A stretch of DNA of 64,000 nt. Source: Hygrocybe punicea. Taxonomy: Eukaryota > Basidiomycota > Agaricomycetes > Agaricales > Hygrophoraceae. Location of the stretch: NCBI GenBank assembly GCA_963556145.1, contig OY744466.1, positions 4,030,001 to 4,094,000 of the forward strand. The letters run 5' to 3'. The notes under the pieces are model-generated. The model saw only the letters and a list, made by a program, of their open reading frames with translations. It made no database searches and was not told where the DNA came from. Position numbers and translations under genes: made by a program. The number at the start of each line of letters is the position of its first letter. The first letter of the stretch is position 1. This document shows positions 11,542 through 21,293 of this stretch, piece by piece.

Positions 11542-14500
11542 CTACATTGACACGGTGGCATAACCAAAGCTCGAGCCTTCCAATCCCCTGGCAATAATAG
11601 TGAATTGTTGGGCAGCCTCACGAGTTCGCTTCATGGTTCGCGAACTGCCAGTCGAGTGAGATTCCGGGCTCAGACCCAAATAATGGAAACCAAAAGTCCA
11701 TACCTTAGTACAGCCTTGATAAACTTCTCCTTTGCCTCTGCTCCCGCTTTCGACTGTACGAAATCATCCTAGTTGACAAGTTGCATCGAAATCGCGAACA
11801 AACGGGAAATTGTGATGGGACTTACGGAAAACAGAATATCCCTCATCCATACCTTGCAGTCTGCTAGCGCGTGGGTTACCAACGTGGACAGCAAGTCGAT
11901 CAGGTTTGGAACGACCGAACGTGGTGCGACTCCCGCAAACCCAAAGAGCAAAGCACGTAGGATCGTGTGACCGTGTGACTGGATGAAGGCCGCCTTGGCC
12001 TGTGCAAGCTCATCGATGGAGGATGTGCGGTTCAAAAGGGTTCCCTGCAAGGTTTGCAGTATAATATGAAATCAAAACGAGAAGCATCCATATAAAAGGG
12101 CATTGAAAGCTAACCAGAAATACGCAAGCTGACACAAGGGAGTACCGTTCTTGCAACGCAAGCGAGCTGATGGCACATTGTATGAGTGCATCCAATCCAT
12201 TCGGCGGAAGTCTATAAAAAGCAGCAAGAAAATGACGTGCAATCTATAATTAATTGGTTGATCATAGGTAGCGTCCAGTAAGAAAAACGAGAGACGAAAA
12301 CACACCGAATCCATGCATCCAAAGAACACTTGTACAACATCAGGATTCTGGCGGCAAAATCTATATAGCAAATCAATCTACGCAACAAACAAGTTTTGAA
12401 CCCACCGCCTCCATTGAACCCTGTTGACTCAAAAAGCTCAGTGATGTTTGCAATAGTACAGGCAGCACGTTTGATACGATTGCTTCTGCTTCAGGAGTTG
12501 GCCCTGATCTGAGAGACGAGTAGACGACCGTAGGGGGATCCAATTGAACGATAAGCATGCTAGCGAGGGAGAGCCAAATCGATGTGAGATGTCGCTGAGA
12601 GGCAAAACAGACCAATTCCAGGACAGGACCTGCAGGCAAAGAAAGTAGGGTTGTATCTGAGGGTAGAGACGTCGATGATTTTATGAAGTCGCTCAGAGCC
12701 TGGGTGAGAAGTCGGAAAGAGTCCGTCAAGTTCAAAATTGCATGGGGGAATTGGAGGACACGCACATCGCTTACGCTGGCATCCATAGACCATAAGTCTA
12801 CCACACTTCTAATGGCACTAAATATAGAACCGCGTAACTTGACCATTCTCAGGTCTTCATACGCATTCCTCATCCGCCCAGCCTGTTCTTCGTCGTTCGT
12901 TTCGTCCAGAGTGATCATGGAGTCTGCTATCCGCGTAAGACCTTTGGCTACCCCAGAAAGCGTCTGTAATTGCAGAATTGCCATGGTGCGAGCATCTTCG
13001 GGAAGCTACATGTGGTTGGGTCAGTTAGTTTAAGAGATCAAACAGATGACGAATTGTGTACATGTGATGAAGAATGCAACGCTTCCACAAGCTTTTCCAA
13101 AACAGGGCTCACAATAGCCTACATATGTTTCGATTAGTGGGCGGAATCAGCAAGCTAGGTTCGATGACCATGACCTCGATGGGAGCAATTTCCTCTTCTG
13201 GAGGCAACGCCTGGATTACGCTGGCAATAGATTGAATCACTTTGCTCTTCTCGGTGTCCTGTTGGAAATATTTGACTGGTGGATATGTAAGCAAAGGGTC
13301 ACAGAAAACATCTCGCACCGGGATTTCGGTTAGCCCAGCGTGAATTCCTGCAAAAACGGCTATGTGAGGCGCGAGCGCCGTCCGATTGGCATCACACAAG
13401 TCCCGGAGAGAATTTGCCGCATCAAGGCAGAGTAAAGGTTCGGGAAGGGCAGCCACAACATATGAAATGGCATTGATCAAAAGAGACGGTGCCGATCCTG
13501 GCGGGCTGGTAGGTTGTGTAGTAAACCAAGACGCATACGTGCCTGCATGACCTATGACTGAACACGGTATGCAAGGTTAGATACGTCGAAGAACTGACCA
13601 ATAATCGCAAGAGCAGTCCGTCGCACACGATCCTGTCCTGTGGTCGGTAACCTTCCAAGAATATCTGGACCGAATATTCGTGCCAAATGGGGATTATCTT
13701 CAAGAGGAACGGCTTCCTGCACAGACATGACGCAATGAAGTGTCGCTTCAATCTCCTGAGGGTGGTCGTTCATTCAAATGAGCCTGAATTGGCGAAAGAT
13801 CTAACCCACCTCCCAGCCTTCGTGTTCCTGCCTGGCCGACCAACGCTCATTTATATCGTTCACGAAAAAGCTCAACATGTCGTCACGAAGAATATAATAT
13901 CTGGAATGATTCCTATTGAAAACAGTAGTAAATTGACAACATGAACTCACGCATTGATGAGTGTATCGCCGACGTCTCGTCGGTACCTGTGCGGATGTTG
14001 TTGTCAGAAACACTGGCGTTTCCATGCCACACGGTCAATCTCACCACCGGAACTTTTCTTGCTGATCTGTGAATAGACTCCAACATTCAACCACGACGGC
14101 ATGATAAGAGACTGACTCGATAACTACTAACCTTTCGCCCACCCTCTCTGCACATCTTTAGTTGGCCACACCACTTTCCTCCTCAATCCCTTCACAAGCT
14201 CGGTATAAACAGCTTTGGCCATATCCCACAAAGCACCCTCGTTGTTTCGCCCACCGACACTCCCCTCCAACTCCTCAAAATGATAATCCGTGCTCCAAAG
14301 CGTTTCTTGCAATAGAAACCAGAAGCCGAGCGTCATCTCACTATCTTCCTCATCTTGGCCATAAAAACCAGGCAGAGTGGTGTACGCCATGAGAAGTTTC
14401 AAGAACGCTTGCGCCAAGTGGCCTTTTGTTGACTGTATGCCGGATATTGGCAGCTGCATAGATGACGGTGGGGTGACAGGCGTTGTGGATGCGAGGTTGG

Positions 14501-16197
14501 CAGCAAGATAGGACGTAGAATGGTCTCCGATCGCAACCAGGAGTTTGCATAAAGAGTGAGAGGTTTCATCAACCGAACCAGCTGAAGGTCAGTAGGTAGT
14601 GCACATCAAATCGTTAGCTTGGTCAAAACAAAACGATGATAGATAGAGTAGTCATGAAAGAGGCAAAAGTTTTCTCGAAGTGTTAGGAGAAAATACTTAC
14701 AGATCAATGTCTCATCGACAATACTTCCACCCCATCTCTCCAACCACAATAGTAAGGGTTCCGTTAGAGACTTGGTACCAGATCCATCCGATAACGCTGA
14801 TTTTGTCATAATCTCCTGCAGTGCATCGGAAGCGGGAATGAAAGCATCGTCATCAAATTCCGGCTTGGGGGAATTGAACGAAACTGGTCCAAGAAGAGAT
14901 ATGAGGAGGGGAACCAAGAGGGTGAGATCACTGAATTGGTATTGGGAGTGAGGCATGTTCACACAAAGAGGAGAGTTCAGCTGACTTTCCACGGAGATAT
15001 GACATCCAGGCTGCTAAACATTTCAACGCTGAGTGAAGCTCACCCGTTGATACGGATTGTCTAGGTCGTGATATGGAAGATGTAACTGCCTGGACAACTA
15101 TCGGCAGTGCGTCCAGAAGGGACTGTTTCATTCGGCCTCTACACACCCTGGTCAACTGCCCCTGAACGGAACGAGAATAAGTCTGCAACTCACTTGCTGG
15201 GACCAAGGAGATCAGCAGTGTCGACCTCTTCAGCGGCGATGGACAGGAAGTCGAGGATATGCTCTGTGGGCGCGCCTCGTTCAGATAAGTACGTGACGGA
15301 CGCGATGATCCAGTCTGGCCATTCACTGGGGTGCACGGGTGCAAGTTTGAGTGCTAGAGCCGAAAGCTGACAGTCAAATGGTGAATACTCCGACATGAAA
15401 TGGACGTTGAGATCCGAAGGTAGGACGCACTGCAACGAAAAGTTTACGAAGGATAACTTTGCTACGTCCAGCAACGATTGAGTATGCCGTTAGCTCTAGA
15501 ATGAGATCTCGAAGTTGGGTCCTGTTACTTTCGGGGAAGGAGTCCCTAGACATAAGATATGGACATTTAATACATTGCTTGCCGTCATCGAGGAGTTTTC
15601 AAAGAAAACAAAAATATCCCCGGAGAAGACTGCGTTGTCCCACATTTGTGAGGCATCAGGCGCCGTCCCAAACTCAATGAAGGCCAAGAACGCCAGGTGA
15701 AGCATTGCAGAAGTGATGAATTGAGGTAAATCCAGCACGAAAAGTCCACACATGGATGCCATTAGGCGACCGTGGCAGAACAGCGCGAAAAAGACCAGGC
15801 AAACTCGATAAGAGATTGGCGGTATCAAAGCCACCGTCAAAAACAGTGTGATAATGATGCGCATCACAAGTTATCAGAGCTCACCAGTCTCTAGCGATCT
15901 TGACTTGTGCGGTGTGCGCGCCAAAAAACTGGACATTTGGATCCGGATTCTCGAGAAAGGGTATGACAAGACCCCATGCCTCGGGACGTTTTTGAATGTC
16001 AAAAAGATCTTGCTGGAGGCGCTGTTGTTCGCCAAGAGACGCTTGAGAATTTTGCGGGGTGTACGCAGACAGTATCAGCTAAACGAATTTGGTCAAGTTC
16101 TGCTGTTTCTCAACAAATACTAGTTGATACAACTTACTTGAACTGCTCGTTCGACGTCAGAGACCGATAGCGTTGGAAGAAAAATCGCTGCCGCCAT
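11542..16197 (-). CDS. Importin-13-like karyopherin beta (nuclear transport receptor)
   Basis: This is a Ran-dependent HEAT-repeat receptor that carries cargo through the nuclear pore. The ATG lies at 16195-16197 (MAAAIFLPTLSVSDVERAVQ). The next exon gives QRLQQDLFDIQKRPEAWG and NPDPNVQFFGAHTAQVKIAR, the importin-beta N-terminal helix pair that contacts Ran. The 15190-15474 exon (SEWPDWIIASVTYLSERGAP) is the exportin-1-like region. The 13109-13480 exon carries DTEKSKVIQSIASVIQALPP, which is typical of the importin-13/transportin-3 branch. C-terminal exons include FAGVAPRSVVPNLIDLLSTL, DDFVQSKAGAEAKEKFIKAV and a last exon ending GSSFGYATVSM, with a TAG at 11542-11544. The final splice (AAG|GTATGG to GGCAG|TTC) is in phase. 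Roughly 20 exons give about 1000 aa, as expected. The yeast counterpart would be Kap122/Pdr6 or Mtr10; which one I cannot decide. Confidence 0.88.
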
Positions 16198-16845
16198 GCG
16201 ATGGAGTAGCAGTATTAAACTATAGCTTGAGAAGGCCAATTGGGCCACCGGCTCAACTGCAGTCTACTCGTCGTTAAATATTGGCCACCAATTTCAAAGT
16301 GGCCCTTGCTCGAACTCGAATTAAGATATGTGTTGCTGTGACGGTAGTGAACGGTTGAACAACGTTAAAATAAACATTACTGTGGCCTTCTTCACTTATA
16401 GTAATACAGGAGTCAACTTGAATGTAGATACATACGCAGACTTTGGGCTTCCTCTCTTGACCTCTAAATTCCACACTGAATATTTCGGTAGCTTCTCATA
16501 TTTCAGCACTGGGCCTTGGATGCGCGGGTGGTGGGAAGAGGTTGACATCGTGAGAATTCAAAAATTATTATTGCTGTTTGCATATATGTTGGCACGGCAC
16601 AAATTTCCAAGTATATGCAAAGTGGCTGTAATGAACTTTTGAATTTTATCTCATCTCAATAGTTATCCGTGGGCGAGAAGGATCAGAACAGGCATATATG
16701 CATATGGGGATGTCGACTGTTACATGCATTTTATAATTGGGTGGGCATGGACCGAAAGAAGAGTGACCGGCGAGGACATGTCATGGACGAAGTACATAAG
16801 AATCTGATGATCATTTAATTTATGGCAGGAGCATGGTGGGCAGTC
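16198..16845. other. Intergenic region; promoter side of the importin gene
   Basis: These 648 bp lie between the importin start and the 3' end of the membrane-protein gene, both on the minus strand. They are AT-rich in parts (16370-16480, 16560-16660). The short frames here have no recognisable content. Confidence 0.45.
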
Positions 16846-19014
16846 CTACGACCGCGTTTCGGTCTTCTCTGAACCCCGTCCTTCACCACGTGCACGGACC
16901 TTCCCTTTCAAAGACGGCTCCTCCGTTAGGTTACTCAAATTCGACAAACCGGAGCCAAACGAAGCCATGGAACAGTGAGACGAAGAAATCCGGCTGATAT
17001 TGGCTGGTTGCGTACGGCCCTCTTTTGATCGTCTATTATTCATTCTCGTACGTTTACCCCCTCGAGTCCGCGTCGTATTTCCGCGTGAAAGCCGTGAAGT
17101 GCTCGACAACCGTCGCGGCCTTGAGTTAAATGAGAATGCTGACGGTGCAGCGGATGCGGTTGAATAGACACTACTGGCTCGCGAGGCACTACCAATGGGG
17201 CGGCGCGGGTATAACTGGTTTCGTGCACTCGGCTTGAGCAGTGCTGCTTGTGGTCTTTTCATAAAGGTCAACGGAGTCTGTGACGTGATTGTCGTGCTTG
17301 ATTGGATTGTCTTGCAATCGCTCCCGTCTTCGGAGCCGAGGTAGAGCGAAACAGGGCGCGACCACGCGTGATCGCAACTGTAATAGTCATCCAAGCCGCG
17401 GATATGCACAATACCTGCCCCTTCACCAGTTTCTTCCAGGGTCCATGTCTTGGACAGTTGCGATGATGTTGAATAGGTAGTGCTCTCCCTTTTGTTGAGC
17501 GGCCGTCCAACGAGCTGGCCTCCGACGTGTTCCGCCCACCCTGGGTCATGACGTGACCGGCGCTGGCTCGCACGCTGAGGAACTGGAGTCAAGTTATCTT
17601 CACCCGCAGGACCGCCTGCGATCAAGTTACTTGAAACTGAGTTGATGGCATTTACCAGATTCGCCCTCAAAGATGCTGTCCAGCCTTCTGTCCCCACTTC
17701 AGACTTGATCCGTGTTTCCCCAGGCATAGGCAACGGTGGTGGGTGTTCCCAGCTGTCGTCTTCTGCTCCCCTCGCATCCCTTGATCTTTTGGATCCTACC
17801 CGTAAGGGTGCCCACGGCACACTCAATCCATTGCCCTCCAAACCCCAAAACCGGGGCCGTGAGCCGGGGATAACCTCTCGCGGTGTCCCAAAACCTAACA
17901 TATTTCTAGTGTCTGTCATGCCCAGGACAGTAGCCGGACGGCTAGACGAGACGTCCCCTGGCATTAGATTGGTTACTTGCAGTGGACCTAGTGAATTTGC
18001 GCTACTGTGTGCGCTAGAGTTGACACTACCCAGGTGGTGCGGCAGCGGGCGGGTTGCAGAATATGGTCCATCGACGAGAGGAAGCGGGTATGCGACACTG
18101 TCTGCGAGTTGACCATTGCTCGCATTATGGTTACTAGGTTGGTAGTAGTGGTCAGCAAAAGGAGCCGGCACCCTCTTTACCGGCGAGATAGGCGTATGGA
18201 GGAAACTGTGTGTTCTCCTTGGTTCGCCGACATCTCGATCACCGCTAGGCTCCCACGAGTGAATAACATCTCCCCCAATTCCGTCGATACTGAGCATTCC
18301 GCCGACGAATTTAGTATCTCGCGCCTCTTCTAGACCACCATCATTGCGCTTCCCCCACGGTACATGAGTCGCCGTAAATTCCCGGCGGCGTTTAGTATGG
18401 GCGCGGAGACGGATCCACCATGCAATCAGGGCTGCTATGCAAGCCATGACAACGATTGTGCCCAAAACCATGCCAACGTAGAAAGGCACGCCGTGGTTAG
18501 ATTCCGAGTCATCCGAAGAGTCGCTGCTCGTGTTGGTTGGTGCACCAATATACACCGATGTGGCGGCTGACGAGCTGGAGGCTGTCACAGATGTGGAAGC
18601 CGGCGTAGTTTCAACACTAGTCTCGGACATCGAGGACGACGAATCCGTTAGTGAAATTGAGGGAGAAGCTACTGTAGATGTTGTAAGTGTCAACGATGTG
18701 GTCATCGTCGGAGACAAAGATGTCTGCAGCAACGGTGTGGTAATTGATGTTGAAGATAGAGCCGCCTGCAGTACAGTCTGGCTAAGCTGCGGTAACGAAG
18801 CAGTTGAAGCTACCAGCTGAGATATCGTCGTCTGTGGTGATGCGTCCGAATATGGCTGACCATTCTGCAGCTGAGCTTGAGGACTGACTCCCTGCTGAGA
18901 TGGTGGCGGGGTATCCTGTGCTGGCACGATCGATGCCTGACCTCCTGGGCCAAAGACGAATTCACCACCGTCCAACTGAGGGTACCGCACATCGAGGGAG
19001 GCAAAGCGAGGCAT
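16846..19014 (-). CDS. Ser/Thr-rich single-pass membrane protein with long cytoplasmic tail, 722 aa
   Basis: This is one long exon. The Met at 19014 (MPRFASLDVRYPQLDGGEF) is chosen as start because upstream codons look like untranslated leader, though the frame is open to 19245 (799 codons). The layout is a 175-residue Ser/Thr-rich outer segment (heavy O-mannosylation likely), a transmembrane helix at about residues 177-201 (VPFYVGMVLGTIVVMACIAA), a basic stop-transfer RLRAHTKRRR, then about 510 residues of disordered Ser/Pro/Arg-rich cytoplasmic tail with RRPIGSASRASSVYSTASA-like stretches suited to phosphorylation. There is no obvious cleaved signal peptide from the 19014 start. The topology resembles fungal wall-sensor or polarity membrane proteins (Wsc/Mid2/Skg6-like arrangement), but I see no diagnostic Wsc cysteines, so function is unassigned. 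Confidence 0.75.
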   Translation of the reverse strand: MPRFASLDVRYPQLDGGEFVFGPGGQASIVPAQDTPPPSQQGVSPQAQLQNGQPYSDASPQTTISQLVASTASLPQLSQTVLQAALSSTSITTPLLQTSLSPTMTTSLTLTTSTVASPSISLTDSSSSMSETSVETTPASTSVTASSSSAATSVYIGAPTNTSSDSSDDSESNHGVPFYVGMVLGTIVVMACIAALIAWWIRLRAHTKRRREFTATHVPWGKRNDGGLEEARDTKFVGGMLSIDGIGGDVIHSWEPSGDRDVGEPRRTHSFLHTPISPVKRVPAPFADHYYQPSNHNASNGQLADSVAYPLPLVDGPYSATRPLPHHLGSVNSSAHSSANSLGPLQVTNLMPGDVSSSRPATVLGMTDTRNMLGFGTPREVIPGSRPRFWGLEGNGLSVPWAPLRVGSKRSRDARGAEDDSWEHPPPLPMPGETRIKSEVGTEGWTASLRANLVNAINSVSSNLIAGGPAGEDNLTPVPQRASQRRSRHDPGWAEHVGGQLVGRPLNKRESTTYSTSSQLSKTWTLEETGEGAGIVHIRGLDDYYSCDHAWSRPVSLYLGSEDGSDCKTIQSSTTITSQTPLTFMKRPQAALLKPSARNQLYPRRPIGSASRASSVYSTASAAPSAFSFNSRPRRLSSTSRLSRGNTTRTRGGKRTRMNNRRSKEGRTQPANISRISSSHCSMASFGSGLSNLSNLTEEPSLKGKVRARGEGRGSEKTETRS

Positions 19015-19611
19015 GGTGAAAGAACTTTCTGAAGCGGGGTGAAGAGGTGTACTCGCGCCGGGCGAGGAATAGAAAAATAAATGGGCTCCCAGAGCAAAAG
19101 AAGGTAAAGAATAACAGGAAAGCACAATGTGAATGTCCAGCAAAGCAAGGGAAATACGGACCAGACGGCAGAAGTTCTTATAGGCATGGCCAATTTGAAT
19201 ATTGACTGGCGAGAATACCGTCAGCCCAAATATCCTGGTGGTCACCGTTAACGGCCCCTGTATGCTTTGCAGTTACATTGTCGATAAGCCCCTTTTTCTC
19301 AATGTCAGTAGTACTGGTGGCTTTGAACCATTCTGCATGGAGGGAGGGCATCAGGAAAACACGATCCGTCTTACTCCGTCTTAATCCCAAGGGGCCCCCA
19401 CTCAAAAAGATTTTGACGTCAAACCCTAGAGTTTGCTGTCAAGACCCCGAACACTGATTTGGGTACCAGGGCTAGCTAGCTTGTAGTAGATACTGAAGAC
19501 TCGAGGGACTGGAACAATTAACCATGTGGACACTTGAGGACACCCCGAAAGATGATATTATAGAGAGGGGAGGAGTTGAAGCTGTTGAAAGGGATGACGC
19601 ATTCCGCTAAA
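19015..19611. promoter_or_regulatory. Upstream region of the membrane-protein gene
   Basis: This is about 600 bp between the proposed start at 19014 and the first repeat sequence. It lies upstream of a minus-strand gene. The minus strand contains CT-rich pieces typical of basidiomycete leaders near 19020-19100. No other gene is supported. Confidence 0.4.
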
Positions 19612-19745
19612 ATTAGTGTTGCCACGGCGCGGTCCGGCTCGGCTCGGCTACGGCTAACAATGGCTAACCCATATATGGGTTATTAGCCGGACCGGACCGT
19701 TGTGGCAACGGCTAAACCACGGTTAACGGTCCAAAAAAGGCAATT
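19612..19745. repeat. Transposon-terminus-like GC-rich sequence starting TTAGTGTTGCCACGGC
   Basis: The sequence TAGTGTTGCCACGG followed by GGTCCGGCTCGG, a CCCATATATGGG palindrome and GGACCGGACCGTTGTGGCAA has the look of a hAT-type terminal inverted repeat with subterminal repeats. An inverted relative ends at 34569 (CCGTGGCAACACTA). Whether these are two ends of one element or separate copies is not clear. No exact 8-bp target duplication is visible between them. Confidence 0.5.
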
Positions 19746-19784
19746 TGTAGTGTCACATATATAATTATTTTGTATTTACTGTTT

Positions 19785-20405
19785 GTCATCGCTCACCTGT
19801 ACAAAGTACTAGCGAGTATTCCTAGAGACTCATTGTTCGCCTGTACAAAGTACAAGCGAGCTTTTATCTTGGCTCAGGTGCTCCCTCGTTCCCTCGATCT
19901 GTCCTCATTCGCCCGTACAAAGTACACGCAGGCTCCAGGCAAATCTTTGTTCAGGCACGCTTACTACGTTCTCGTTCACCCGTACAAAGTACCAGCGAGC
20001 TCTTGGCTCAGACTCTCCCTTGTTCCGTCCTCGTTCACCCATACAAAGTACACGCAGGCTCCAGGCAAATCTTCGTTTGGGCACGCTTACTACATTCTCG
20101 TTCGCCTGTACAAAGTACCAGCGAGCTCCAGGCCCTCTTGGCTTAGACGCCCGTCCTTGTTCGCCCGTACAATACACGCGGGCTCTCAGCCAAATCTTTG
20201 TTCAGGCACGCTTACTACGTTCTCATTTGCCTGTACACAGTACCAGCAAGCTCCAGGACCCCTGGCTCAGACATTCCCTCGTTCCGCACTCGCTGGCTCA
20301 TACAAGCTATCAGTGAGCTCTAGACTCCCTTCGGCCTTGGCTTGGGTGCTGCCATCAGTCAATCCATTCTCATTCACCTATACGAAGTCCCAGCGAGCTC
20401 GGTGT
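19785..20405. repeat. Degenerate tandem array, about 10 copies of a GTACAAAGTAC-centred unit, period about 64 bp
   Basis: Copies of CGCCYGTACAAAGTACMAGC followed by GAGCTC or GGCTCCAGG occur near 19796, 19842, 19913, 19980, 20038, 20105, 20165, 20229, 20293 and 20379. Spacing is about 46-85 bp, mostly 58-71. The core GTACAAAGTAC is a palindrome. The array keeps a 225-codon plus-strand frame open (19770-20447), but that reading simply translates the repeat and I do not call it a gene. Confidence 0.8.
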
Positions 20406-20503
20406 TCCATCATTTCTCGTCCTTGGGCTCCATCTTACATCGACTGATTCTTCCCTCCTTGGCATCCGTATCTGTATGTACCATTTTTTTTGCACCTGTT
20501 CTA

Positions 20504-21276
20504 TTACAGCCGTTTGCATAAAGCATGACAGTTGCCACATTTTTTTGTTTATAAGAAAAACAAAGACTTCGTGAAATTTCAAGTGTGAAATAGTGTATCT
20601 CATGAAATACTGAATGGATTGAGATCATTGTGGAGGCAAATTTTATCTATTCTTCAAGGCCTTTTCAGCTGTGTTATTACATTTGAGCTGTGTCTAGTGT
20701 ATGCTGAGCTATAAGCATAATAAGATAGAGTAGCAGCTGAACATTGAATGATAAATAGCTCTGTCAATACCTCTTGGATTGAGATACTTGTATGGAGTAA
20801 AATGTTCATTTTTTCAATGTGAATCTGCTCCAATACCGGGATTTCCAATACTTACAGATTCTAAATCCATAGTGTTGATCTCATTCAAATTTAGCAATAT
20901 CTCTAACTTGCACTCAGAAAATGTTCAACATTGAAAATCCCGGTATTTGAGCAGATTCACATTGAAAAAATGAACATTTTACTCCATACAAGTATCTCAA
21001 TCCAAGAGTTATTGACAGAGCTATTTATCATTCAATGTTCAGCTGCTACTCTATCTTATTATGCTTATAGCTCAGCATACACTAGACACAGCTCAAATGT
21101 AATAACACAGCTGAAAAGGCCTTGAAGAATAGATAAAATTTGCCTCTACAATGATCTCAATCCATTCAGTATGTCATGAGATACACTATTTCACACTTGA
21201 AATTTCACTAAGTCTTTGTTTTTCTTATAAACAAAAAAATGTGGCAACTGTCATGCTTTATGCAAACGGCTGTAAC
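20504..21276. repeat. Large palindrome, two 343-bp arms around an 86-bp spacer
   Basis: Left arm 20504-20846 begins TTACAGCCGTTTGCATAAAG and right arm 20933-21276 ends with its exact complement; identity along the arms is very high by eye. The inner core contains CCAATACCGGGATTT, shared with the hairpin at 1252-1468. The right arm ends 17 bp before the ATG of the 21294 gene. A transcript of either strand would fold into a long hairpin. Confidence 0.95.
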
Positions 21277-21293
21277 TCAAAAAGTGCTGTCAG

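Noticed and set aside
17642..18820. Plus-strand frames inside the membrane-protein gene (up to 156 codons)
   Set aside because: They are antisense shadows of a long Ser/Thr-rich coding exon.
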